Source of the DNA: a virus
Reading direction: 5' to 3' (one strand)
IMG/VR virus record: IMGVR_UViG_3300020472_001715
Coordinates: 1-33,358 of that record
DNA length: 33,358 nucleotides
Shown here: one piece after another, positions 12,499-19,606 of the stretch
How the letters are laid out: each line of letters starts with the position of its first letter
Numbering within the stretch: position 1 is the first letter of the stretch
Program-made: the position numbers and the translations under genes
The notes under the pieces: model-generated
What the model saw: the letters and a program-made list of their open reading frames with translations, nothing else
The model's database searches: none
What the model was told of the DNA's origin: nothing

Positions 12499-13184
12499 CG
12501 TTTGTTCATTTAAATAAACTCGGTGATTTTGAGTTAGAAGCCAATCATATTGATGGAGTGAGGTATTATACCCTTCCCAGTGGGAAGAAAGCTCCATCAA
12601 TCACTTCAATAACAAGTTTCTATAATCGTCAAATTTTTATAAATTGGCGTAAGAAAGTTGGTGAAGAAGAAGCGAATAAGATCACTAAAGTATCTACGGA
12701 CAGAGGAACTAGATTCCATGAGTTGGTTGAAAAATACCTTTTAAATCAGGACATAGATACCTTAGACGATGTATTGCCATCGACCAAGGCATTGTTTATT
12801 GCCGCTAAGGATTCCTTAGATAAAATAAACAATATTCACGCTTTAGAGAAGCCACTATATAGTGAGTACTTTGGTATTGCTGGTAGGGTCGACTGCATTG
12901 CAGAGTATGATGGTGGATTAGCCATCATTGATTTCAAGACTTCTAAAAAAATCAAACCAGAGAAGTGGATTCAACAGTACTTCGTACAAGAAACCGCTTA
13001 TGCTTGCATGTATTATGAGATGACAGGCACTGTAGTTGATAAAATTGTAACTATAATGGTCGCTGAAAATGGCGATGTGAAAGTCTATGAAAAGTCGAAC
13101 AAACGTGACTATATTAAACTTCTTACAAAATATGTCGAAGAATTTGTCACAAGTAAGCTCGGGGAATATGGAGAAAGACGTTGA
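12495..13184 (+). CDS. PD-(D/E)XK exonuclease (RecB/Cas4-like)
   Basis: The 229-residue product shows the PD-(D/E)XK nuclease core. A GTRFHELVE helix (residues 71-79) comes first, then GRVDCIAEYDGGLAIIDFKTSKK (130-152) with D133, D146 and K148. The RecB-type QxxxY motif QETAY follows (165-169). This architecture fits phage exonucleases used in recombination or host DNA degradation. A C-terminal zinc/iron-sulfur cysteine set as in Cas4 is not present. Start overlaps the phoH stop by ATGA. Confidence 0.88.
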   Translation: MTFVHLNKLGDFELEANHIDGVRYYTLPSGKKAPSITSITSFYNRQIFINWRKKVGEEEANKITKVSTDRGTRFHELVEKYLLNQDIDTLDDVLPSTKALFIAAKDSLDKINNIHALEKPLYSEYFGIAGRVDCIAEYDGGLAIIDFKTSKKIKPEKWIQQYFVQETAYACMYYEMTGTVVDKIVTIMVAENGDVKVYEKSNKRDYIKLLTKYVEEFVTSKLGEYGERR

Positions 13185-13434
13185 TGTACTGCTCAAAGAG
13201 AAATTCCTTTGTCAGAATAAGTTTACTAGTGACATAGAATCACTTGTACAACAATCTAAGAACGGAACCGAATTAAATTATATTGAAGCAATAATTAGTT
13301 ATTGTGAAGATAATAATATAGAATTTGAGTCAGTAGGTAAATTAATTACCAAACCCCTTAAGGATAAACTTAAGGCACAAGCTACGGAACTAAATTATCT
13401 TAAAAGGACTTCTAGATCTAAACTACCAATATGA
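13168..13434 (+). CDS. 33: Late promoter transcription coactivator gp33
   Basis: The 88-residue product aligns by eye with T4 gp33. Shared features are a helix with IESLV.., then NYIEAIISYCEDNNIEFESVGKLI and KPLKDKLKAQATELNYLKR; the T4 counterpart has YLEATTAFLEENSIPETQFAKFI and a similar closing helix. gp33 bridges RNA polymerase, the sliding clamp and the late sigma gp55, enabling late transcription. Its place shortly before gp32 matches T4 gene order (33-59-32), although gp59 is not evident here. ATG 13168 is used; upstream GGGGAA is close but usable. Confidence 0.82.
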   Translation: MEKDVDVLLKEKFLCQNKFTSDIESLVQQSKNGTELNYIEAIISYCEDNNIEFESVGKLITKPLKDKLKAQATELNYLKRTSRSKLPI

Positions 13435-13724
13435 TTTTTTGGATTGGGTTTATAATAATGTTCCTCAATGAGGGGTTCGTTATGATGAGACACGTATCAC
13501 CATTCTTTGCAGAACAAAGAGATAAGTTGATCGAAAGATTTGGTGAAGGGTGGCAGTATTTTCATGGACTGCTAGATTACTTGTGGGTAATTGTAGTAGT
13601 TCTTGGGTTTATATTTTCACCACATAGGGTTGCTCATTTGGTTGTTTTTACTACCTTTTGGAGTGCTGCCCTTTTCGGAATTTACGTCCCTATGTGGGTC
13701 AAAAATAACGCTAAACCCTTATAA
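13431..13724 (+). CDS. Polytopic membrane protein (97 aa)
   Basis: Three hydrophobic segments are visible: residues 1-18 (IFWIGFIIMFLNEGFV), about 47-63 (LLDYLWVIVVVLGFIF) and 67-86 (VAHLVVFTTFWSAALFGIYV). They are separated by a charged loop (AEQRDKLIERFGEGWQYFHG). This is a small multi-pass inner-membrane protein. Size and topology would allow a holin, but position next to replication genes and lack of adjacent lysis genes do not argue for it. ATGA overlap with gp33. No family recognised. Confidence 0.65.
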   Translation: MIFWIGFIIMFLNEGFVMMRHVSPFFAEQRDKLIERFGEGWQYFHGLLDYLWVIVVVLGFIFSPHRVAHLVVFTTFWSAALFGIYVPMWVKNNAKPL

Positions 13725-13727
13725 ATA
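13720..13727 (+). promoter_or_regulatory. T4-type late promoter TATAAATA
   Basis: An exact TATAAATA, identical to the T4 late -10 box, overlaps the end of the membrane-protein gene and lies 26 bases before the DUF1825-like gene. In T4 this box is read by gp55-RNA polymerase with gp33. Confidence 0.6.
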
Positions 13728-13753
13728 CCTATAGTTGAAAGCTAGGTTTAACC

Positions 13754-14101
13754 ATGAGTGAATTCTTTAAATCACCTGTTGTTAGAGCCTCAATGGCCGA
13801 AATACAGACATTACAAGAAGACTTAATGGATGTTATGGCAAAGCAAGGATTCAATCCTTATTCGCCATTTACCAAAAATCATCTTGACTTGATGAAGAAA
13901 CTTGTTGAAAAACAAAAGAACTTCATGTTTAGATTATCACTTGAAAAAGACGATCCTGATGCTCAGAAGATGAGAGATCAAGCTCTCGAATCTGCTAAGT
14001 TTCTAGGCCTCCAACCAGGCCAGAATGTTGATGCTTTCTTCGATCATTTGTCCCAAACACTAGAACGATTAGAGAGTCAGATCCCCAAACAAGAGGATTG
14101 A
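13754..14101 (+). CDS. DUF1825-like protein
   Basis: The product (115 aa) matches the pattern of cyanobacterial DUF1825: FFKSPVVRASMAEIQTLQEDL at the N-terminus, LDLMKKLVEKQKNFMFRLSLEKDDPDAQKMR in the middle, then LGLQPGQNVDAFFDHLSQTLERLESQI. It should be an all-helical protein. The family is conserved in cyanobacteria and has no assigned function. Acquisition from the host is likely. It has its own late-type promoter, and its stop codon overlaps the -35 box of the gp32 promoter. Confidence 0.72.
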   Translation: MSEFFKSPVVRASMAEIQTLQEDLMDVMAKQGFNPYSPFTKNHLDLMKKLVEKQKNFMFRLSLEKDDPDAQKMRDQALESAKFLGLQPGQNVDAFFDHLSQTLERLESQIPKQED

Positions 14102-14126
14102 CAATCTTAACTAATACGATTATAAT
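14098..14126 (+). promoter_or_regulatory. Perfect-consensus sigma-70 promoter for gp32
   Basis: TTGACA (14098-14103) and TATAAT (14121-14126) with a 17-base spacer precede gp32. The -35 box overlaps the TGA of the preceding gene. A leader of about 40 bases follows, rich in CAATAC/AATACGGA repeats, ending before the ATG at 14172. Confidence 0.9.
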
Positions 14127-14171
14127 AATACGGACAATACAATCCAAATACCAAAATACGGAGAATATTAA

Positions 14172-15071
14172 ATGTCATTTGCTGACTTAAAAAAACAGTC
14201 CCGCTCTGGGTCTCTCACAGAGAGATTGATGAAGAAAGTTGAGAAACTCAACGAGAAGGGCAATAATACTGATGAACGTCTGTGGAAACCAGCTGTAGAT
14301 AAGGCAGGTAACGGTTATGCCGTTGTTAGATTCCTTCCTCAACATGCTAACATGGATCTTCCTTGGGTTCAGGTTTGGAGTCATGCCTTCCAAGGACCAG
14401 GCGGTTGGTATATTGAAAACTCTTTAACCACAGTAGGTAAAGATGATCCTGTTGGAGAACTAAATCGTAGTCTCTGGAACAGTGGTCGTGAATCGGATAA
14501 GGATATTGCACGTAAGCAGAAGCGTAAGCTTTCTTACTATGCAAATGTATATGTTGTTAAGGATGCTTCCAATCCTGAGAATGAAGGTAAAGTTTTCATT
14601 TACAAGTTTGGTAAGAAGATCTTTGATAAGATTACTGCTGCAATGCAACCAGAATTTGAGGATGAGGATCCAATCAATCCATTTGATTTCTGGAAAGGTG
14701 CAAACTTCAAGTTGAAGATCAAACAGGTTGCTGGATTCTGGAACTATGATAGTTCAGAGTTTGGTAAGGTAGAAGCACTACTAGATGATGATAAGGCACT
14801 TGAAGGAATTTATGATAAGGTTAATGACCTAAGTGAATTCGTTGCTCCTGATCAGTTCAAGGACTATGAGGCTCTTAAGAAGCGTCTTGATACAGTTCTT
14901 GGTGCTAAACAGAGAGTAGTGCCATTTGTAGAAGAAGAGGACAATACTCGTGAAGAGGCTGCTCCTGTTGCAACAGATGATGAACTAAGTAAAGTTCCTG
15001 TTGCTGCTACTGCAAATACAGATGAAGAAGATGATGCGCTTAAATACTTCCAGCAGTTAGCTGAGGAGTAA
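14172..15071 (+). CDS. 32: Single-stranded DNA binding protein gp32
   Basis: At 299 residues, nearly the T4 gp32 length (301). The N-terminal basic segment (SFADLKKQSRSGSLTERLMKKVEK) serves cooperative binding. The core contains RFLPQHANMDLPWVQVWSHAFQGPGGWYIENSL, the T4 gp32 OB-fold signature, and the C-terminus is acidic (TNTDEEDDALKYF). Notably there is no cysteine anywhere, so the T4-type zinc site is missing. gp32 coats single-stranded DNA in replication and recombination. It has its own consensus sigma-70 promoter and a terminator downstream. Confidence 0.96.
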   Translation: MSFADLKKQSRSGSLTERLMKKVEKLNEKGNNTDERLWKPAVDKAGNGYAVVRFLPQHANMDLPWVQVWSHAFQGPGGWYIENSLTTVGKDDPVGELNRSLWNSGRESDKDIARKQKRKLSYYANVYVVKDASNPENEGKVFIYKFGKKIFDKITAAMQPEFEDEDPINPFDFWKGANFKLKIKQVAGFWNYDSSEFGKVEALLDDDKALEGIYDKVNDLSEFVAPDQFKDYEALKKRLDTVLGAKQRVVPFVEEEDNTREEAAPVATDDELSKVPVAATANTDEEDDALKYFQQLAEE

Positions 15072-15218
15072 ATGGAGCTAAAAAAACCGCTGATGCATGT
15101 TAGATTGCACCAGCTTGGTTTCTTCTACTGGGATCCTAGGATAGATCCTAGAGAACCAGAATATTGGGGCCCCGATGGGGGCTCCTTTTTTTATGCTCCG
15201 CTAAGTCTTGGATTGTGA
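15072..15218 (+). CDS. Possible small ORF spanning the gp32 terminator (48 aa)
   Basis: An ATG directly after the gp32 TAA has a good ribosome binding site (GAGGAG in the end of gp32). It opens 48 codons encoding an aromatic-rich peptide with FFYWDPRIDPREPEYWGPDGG. The composition looks protein-like. However, the last third lies over the terminator hairpin and the end of the opposite-strand gp53 gene. Real translation is possible but unproven. Confidence 0.35.
   Translation: MELKKPLMHVRLHQLGFFYWDPRIDPREPEYWGPDGGSFFYAPLSLGL
15166..15192 (+). terminator. Rho-independent terminator after gp32
   Basis: GGGGCCCC (15166-15173), loop GATG, GGGGCTCC (15178-15185), then a seven-T run. It separates gp32 from the convergent gp53 gene. 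There is no T run on the minus-strand side, so it acts mainly in one direction. Confidence 0.88.
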
Positions 15219-15958
15219 GCTTGTTTTAAGTAAGTTGTTTTGAATTGACTGGACTGTTTATATTTGAATATTTTCTTCATATCATTATATACAACATCTA
15301 AGTAATCTCTCTTAAGAACTTTAATTCTCCTCTTAGAATTATTAAGGTCAGTCTCATAATCCAAATTTGTTACTTTTTTAACATTATTATTTCTAATAAC
15401 ATTTCCAGAAGCATCCTTTGCAGTTCCTACTGAATCTACAGATGCTGCAGCAGGTACATTTGTATTTGCCACACCACTACTATAACTTAATTCTTGTTGG
15501 TAAGAGGCATTATATGCAATGAAATTAAAGTCAAAGTTTGAATCTACTGTTAATCCAGATGGTATTACTATTCTGGAATAGTTATCTACCATATAGAGGG
15601 TTTCATAGTGATGTACTTCGTTTAATTTCTCATCATTACCATACTTATCCATTAGAAAGTTTCTAAAGTCATTACTTCCTAATGGCCATTCATCTCTGAT
15701 ACTAATTATATTATTGCAAGTTAGAACAACCCAATCAAGTCTAGGATCTCCATAGAGTTCATTTGCAACTTGTGATGGTCTAAGATCTTCACCAACAACA
15801 TAATCATTAAATGCAGTAAATACTGAACTTAAGTCAGAACGAAGTCTGCCTCTCTTAAATAAATTCTTTACCTGAATAAATTCATCATTAGAACTTCTGT
15901 CAGTCGTTCTAGAGACATAGTTTATATTTGGTAAGTGTGAAAAGTATCCTCTAGCCAT
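15191..15958 (-). CDS. 53: Baseplate wedge subunit gp53
   Basis: The 255-residue product carries the gp53 signature VANELYGDPRLDWVVLTCNNIIS, matching T4 (LANAIYGNPQLYWVLLMCND). It then continues with DEWPLGSNDFRNFLMDKYG. T4 gp53 joins wedges into the hexagonal baseplate. A C-terminal extension of about 100 residues beyond the conserved part is longer than in T4 (196 aa). It is the last gene of the minus-strand operon gp4, unknown, gp48, gp53, one base after gp48. Confidence 0.9.
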   Translation of the reverse strand: MARGYFSHLPNINYVSRTTDRSSNDEFIQVKNLFKRGRLRSDLSSVFTAFNDYVVGEDLRPSQVANELYGDPRLDWVVLTCNNIISIRDEWPLGSNDFRNFLMDKYGNDEKLNEVHHYETLYMVDNYSRIVIPSGLTVDSNFDFNFIAYNASYQQELSYSSGVANTNVPAAASVDSVGTAKDASGNVIRNNNVKKVTNLDYETDLNNSKRRIKVLKRDYLDVVYNDMKKIFKYKQSSQFKTTYLKQAHNPRLSGA

Positions 15959-15959
15959 T

Positions 15960-17648
15960 TTAGTAACCTACGTCTGAACTTGATGGAACGTCTTGTTTTA
16001 CAATGCTGATTGGCATTAAATCTCCAAGAGAGTTTGGATCACTAGGATCAAATGCTCTACCTTCTTGAACCTTGTCACTATAATCAGTATTATATATTGG
16101 TTCTAGTTCTGCAAATTGTAGATCCATAGTTACAGATATTGGTTGCCCACCATCATAGGCATTCCATGTATTGTCTGGTGTATATACCACAGATATACCA
16201 GTTAGAGCGCATGGTTTAAACTTATTTGCTCCTAATATAGTTCTTCCACCACCAGTCATATACCTCAGTCTGAAGACGTTTGGAGTACCTAGGAAGTATG
16301 ATGGAGATCCAGCTCTACCTATGGTATCTCCAGCTTGTTCTCCTGAATTTAGTTTTACTAGTTTTCTAGGAGCAGACCATTGTTTAAATGCACGAATAAT
16401 CATTCTTATATTATGAGCTTCCATTTCGTCTCTTGGAGTCATTCTCCAATTAAAACCAAATGATCTTAATTTCACTCCAGAGAACATAAGTTCAGTATTA
16501 GAGTTGGCAACAACACCACCAGCTCTACTTAATATTGTTTCTGGTGTTATATCGTATCCGAGTTTTCCAGTTAATTGACTTAGTAAGTTAGCACCTATTT
16601 CTCCTCTACCTGCTTCTTTAGTACCTATAGCTGTATAGATTGCTGCTTGACCAGTTAATCTATTAAAAGCATCTGCTGTGTTGATGCCTCTCATCATATC
16701 ACCAGTTATAGTACCACCGATTGCACCTGCTAATAGAGTTCCTGCTTTACTGGTAAATGTTTTATTGACATGTTGTAAGGCTCCCATTGCCATGGTTGAC
16801 ATATTATCATCAACCCATTGAGTTTCATTTTTATCAGCAACCATGTTGGGCATTGGTAATATTATTCCTGCTCCCAATCTCTTTCTATATGGTGATTGTC
16901 TTGATAATCCATATCCAAGACTAGTTTCTCCTTTATCATCACCAAAACTTCTTTCCATAGAAGCTTCATATGGAGGTTGATATGAATAACAATCAATCTT
17001 CATATAGTCTTGTTGAGGTGATATATCCATAGGGTATGCTACGACCCTTTTCATAAATGAATCATTATCAACATCATAACTTCCACCTTGTATTCCAGCT
17101 TTTTCAACAAAAGATGCTGGTCCTTCTGTTATTAATTGCCATCCTACTTGTGCAGTTTGAACAGTACCCTTTACAAAATTAGCACCCCACCTTATAGGTG
17201 GTGGAACAACATGGTTCCATAAGAAAGAACCTAGATTGAATCCAGAAGCTTCATTATCTGCTACGCTCTGTGCTATTTGATTATTTGTAGTTGCAACTCC
17301 AAATCCTTGTTGATTTGAATCAGCCCATTGTGGGACTTCTTGATTTGTTCTAGTGGTATGTTCTCTTACTCCTGTTTGTACTTTACCATGAATAACTTCT
17401 TGCGTACTATCATCTAATCCTTCAAATTGAGTTGTATCCCATACTCCGTTTGTGTATATTGGTTTAGCGTCTATTAATATTTCTCCAGCTGAATCTACTG
17501 GTAATACTTGTGCAGTTCTTGTATCACCAAAATAAAATAGTTTATAGTTTTGGGTTTTATTTGTATTACTATTAGTTGCTACAATACCTGGCGTACCATC
17601 AGGTCCGATATAGTTTGGGTTTACTTCTTGTCTTAGGGCTGATGACAT
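15960..17648 (-). CDS. 48: Baseplate tail-tube cap gp48
   Basis: The C-terminal third holds the conserved tube-cap region: FGFNWRMTPRDEMEAHNIRMIIRAFKQWSAPRK, then FKPCALTGISVVYTPDNTWNAYDGGQPISVTMDLQFAELEPI. This is the tail-tube-like fold shared by gp48/gp54. At 562 residues it is longer than T4 gp48 (364 aa). The extra N-terminal half includes Gly/Ala-rich hydrophobic stretches around residues 300-340. gp48 caps the baseplate hub and starts the tube with gp54, encoded just across the divergent start. Assignment to gp48 rather than gp54 rests on order and length. Confidence 0.8.
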   Translation of the reverse strand: MSSALRQEVNPNYIGPDGTPGIVATNSNTNKTQNYKLFYFGDTRTAQVLPVDSAGEILIDAKPIYTNGVWDTTQFEGLDDSTQEVIHGKVQTGVREHTTRTNQEVPQWADSNQQGFGVATTNNQIAQSVADNEASGFNLGSFLWNHVVPPPIRWGANFVKGTVQTAQVGWQLITEGPASFVEKAGIQGGSYDVDNDSFMKRVVAYPMDISPQQDYMKIDCYSYQPPYEASMERSFGDDKGETSLGYGLSRQSPYRKRLGAGIILPMPNMVADKNETQWVDDNMSTMAMGALQHVNKTFTSKAGTLLAGAIGGTITGDMMRGINTADAFNRLTGQAAIYTAIGTKEAGRGEIGANLLSQLTGKLGYDITPETILSRAGGVVANSNTELMFSGVKLRSFGFNWRMTPRDEMEAHNIRMIIRAFKQWSAPRKLVKLNSGEQAGDTIGRAGSPSYFLGTPNVFRLRYMTGGGRTILGANKFKPCALTGISVVYTPDNTWNAYDGGQPISVTMDLQFAELEPIYNTDYSDKVQEGRAFDPSDPNSLGDLMPISIVKQDVPSSSDVGY

Positions 17649-18142
17649 TACTTTTTCCAGTTCCAGGCTCGGTGTTTAGGATATTTCATTCCCCGTGGAT
17701 CATAAAACTTTTCTGTTGGAAGAAGAGATATCTCTTCCCAATCTTCAGTGTCTGGGACTTTATATAAGTTACCTATACCTTCGTAGAGGTATTTGTGTAG
17801 GGTATTTTTTGGTACAGTAGTACCTCCTCCACTATTTAGAAGACTTTTTGCAACTTGGTCTCGCCACTGTGGATTTATATAGTGTAAGTTGCATCCAAGG
17901 AACCCATCTTTGTAAAAACTAAGAGCAACTGCTAGTGGTTGTATATCCCAAAATTCATATCTTTCAGGGTATTTTGCACCATATGAAAAGAAGAACATAT
18001 CCCCAATTTCAATTCCACCAGTATCAGTAGAACTGATGTCTCTTTCTTGTAGAGGACCTAAAGCGGTTTCTAATTCAGAGATATACCAGTCTCCGCTTAA
18101 ATTCTTTTTACCAGCCTTTTGTCGTATTTCTGCTCCAATCAT
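17648..18142 (-). CDS. Conserved T4-like phage protein, virion-type (164 aa)
   Basis: The protein contains GDMFFFSYGAKYPERYEFWDIQPLAVALSFYKDGFLGCNLHYINPQWRDQVAKSLL. This is a pattern (G.mffF.Y.aK....yWD..PL....y.dGFLG.NlHYi.p..R) that recurs in T4-like phages next to gp4. Some annotations call relatives DNA-end-protector or structural proteins; I cannot verify either. A C-terminal TEKFYDPRGMKYPKHRAWNWKK is basic. It sits between gp4 and gp48 with ATGA-type overlaps, so a role in head or baseplate completion is the contextual guess. Confidence 0.6.
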   Translation of the reverse strand: MIGAEIRQKAGKKNLSGDWYISELETALGPLQERDISSTDTGGIEIGDMFFFSYGAKYPERYEFWDIQPLAVALSFYKDGFLGCNLHYINPQWRDQVAKSLLNSGGGTTVPKNTLHKYLYEGIGNLYKVPDTEDWEEISLLPTEKFYDPRGMKYPKHRAWNWKK

Positions 18143-18576
18143 ATTCCTAGATCATCCTCGGTCATGATTTTGAACTCATACTTTCTATCATCACAGTAGT
18201 TTTTTGCTGCTTCCCACTTTGCTTGATTAATAACGTATGTTTGTACTTCATATGCCCATGATTTAGTTCTCTTCTTTGGGTTCTTTTTGGGCATTAGTAA
18301 TTGTTTCTTTGGTTTAACTTCAATTACAACAGATCTTTTTTTACCTTTAGCATCCTTGTATTTGATAAAGAAGTCTGGGAAGTACCTATGCGTCCTATTA
18401 TCTATGGGATTCTTGTATGGAATCCAGAATTCTTCAGACTGCCATTGGCTTATACTTTCATTTAGATCACAATATTCCATGAACTTTCGTTCCCATAATG
18501 ATCTATAAATGATCTGTGTTGGGTCGCCTTTATACTTCTTGGTATGTTTTGGTCTGTATTTCCCCTTGTAAGCCAT
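18139..18576 (-). CDS. 4: Head completion protein gp4
   Basis: The product (MAYKGKYRP...) contains the gp4 signature: KYKGDPTQIIYRSLWERKFMEYCDLN, then SEEFWIPYKNPIDNRTHRYFPDFFI and VIEVKPKKQ. The E...PDF...EVK arrangement is that of a PD-(D/E)XK-like nuclease fold. T4 gp4 is needed to finish heads so that tails can join. MAYKGK at 18576 is chosen as start; an ATG two codons upstream (18582) is equally open. It is the first gene of the minus-strand operon and has a late-type CTAAATAA motif upstream. Confidence 0.9.
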   Translation of the reverse strand: MAYKGKYRPKHTKKYKGDPTQIIYRSLWERKFMEYCDLNESISQWQSEEFWIPYKNPIDNRTHRYFPDFFIKYKDAKGKKRSVVIEVKPKKQLLMPKKNPKKRTKSWAYEVQTYVINQAKWEAAKNYCDDRKYEFKIMTEDDLGI

Positions 18577-18601
18577 ATACATAGTATGTGGGGTTCAACC
18601 A

Positions 18602-18609
18602 TTATTTAG
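18602..18609 (-). promoter_or_regulatory. Candidate late promoter CTAAATAA for the gp4 operon
   Basis: Read on the minus strand, CTAAATAA lies 20-27 bases before the gp4 start codon. That is suitable for a late transcript covering gp4, the unknown gene, gp48 and gp53. It directly abuts the gp54 start codon on the other strand. Confidence 0.5.
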
Positions 18610-19572
18610 ATGTCGGCAAACAATTTAGTAGATAGGAATTTAGAAGCTAATCCTACCGTAGCTGCGCTTGATGGTGCTGCTGCAGCTCAATCTTTTCAAA
18701 ATTTCTTATCTTCTCCTGCTCTTTCCAATACTTTTAAAGTATCTTTAGGTCTTGGTCAAGCTGGAGGAGATGCAGATAAAGATTTGAGTGCTTGGCTCAC
18801 TAGTGCTGGAGTATTCAGACAATCTTCCCCAGAAAGGTATAATTTTCTATGTTCTGATGCAAGTTTGCCTGGAACTAATCTATCTTCATTTGAAGAGACT
18901 GGTGCTAGACAAGGTGTAACAGAATTCTTTGCAAATAATAGAGCATATGTTGATCTGAATTTAAAATTTTATCTTTCATCTGATTATCAAGTTCTTAAAG
19001 TATTTCAAGAGTGGATTAACTTTATTAATCCAATATATGCTGCTAATGGTGGTATGAGAAATAGAGCTGGTAATCCTAAAGGATATGGTCATCAAGCAGA
19101 ACTCAATGGATTTAAGAGGTTTAGATATCCTAATAGTTATAAGAGAACTATTATGGTTACTAAATTTGAGAGAAATTTAGATGTTAAGGGTAGAACTACG
19201 AAGGATACTTTCTATCAACATTCTTCAGGACTGACAGCAACAAGGTCTGGAGTAGCAGCACCAATTCAACCACCTGATAAACCAAATCCATTAACATATA
19301 TTTTCACCAATGCATTTCCAGAGAGTGTTGATAGTATTCCATTATCTTATGGTGATGCTCAGATTCTTCAGGTAACTGTTAATTTTAAATATGATAGGTA
19401 TGTTATATCACAACCAGAGAATGATGGAGAGCCACCTGAATTTCAAAGTGCAATAGCTCGGGGTAAAGACGGATCTATTAATTTATCTGGAGCATATGCA
19501 GATTTGCCTGCTTGGTGGAACAATGGTGTGGATACGACAGGCCATACTTTACAAAACGAAGTTCAAATCTAA
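18610..19572 (+). CDS. 54: Baseplate tail-tube initiator gp54
   Basis: The 320-residue length equals T4 gp54. The tube-like fold is indicated by FLCSDASLPGTNLSSFEETGARQGVTEFFANNRAYVDLNLKFYLSSDYQVLKVFQEWINFI in the N-terminal half. The paired strand region VDSIPLSYGDAQILQVTVNFKYDRYVI closes the fold. gp54 sits on gp48 and starts polymerisation of the gp19 tube. The tail-tube protein gp19 shares this fold and is the main alternative, but it is usually much shorter (about 160-210 aa). No Shine-Dalgarno is visible before the ATG, where the divergent promoter lies. Confidence 0.78.
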   Translation: MSANNLVDRNLEANPTVAALDGAAAAQSFQNFLSSPALSNTFKVSLGLGQAGGDADKDLSAWLTSAGVFRQSSPERYNFLCSDASLPGTNLSSFEETGARQGVTEFFANNRAYVDLNLKFYLSSDYQVLKVFQEWINFINPIYAANGGMRNRAGNPKGYGHQAELNGFKRFRYPNSYKRTIMVTKFERNLDVKGRTTKDTFYQHSSGLTATRSGVAAPIQPPDKPNPLTYIFTNAFPESVDSIPLSYGDAQILQVTVNFKYDRYVISQPENDGEPPEFQSAIARGKDGSINLSGAYADLPAWWNNGVDTTGHTLQNEVQI

Positions 19573-19575
19573 ATA
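19569..19575 (+). promoter_or_regulatory. Candidate late promoter CTAAATA
   Basis: TCTAAATACTAGTG overlaps the gp54 stop codon and closely resembles the T4 late promoter plus its downstream bases (TATAAATACTATT). It lies 31 bases before the capsid-targeted gene at 19607. Confidence 0.5.
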
Positions 19576-19606
19576 CTAGTGTGCCACATTACAAAGTGTC
19601 CATAAT

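Noticed and set aside
18504-18510. Plus-strand TATAAAT inside gp4 as a possible late promoter for gp54
   Set aside because: The eighth base does not fit, it is 100 bases from gp54 and within a coding region; AT-rich DNA makes such hits common.
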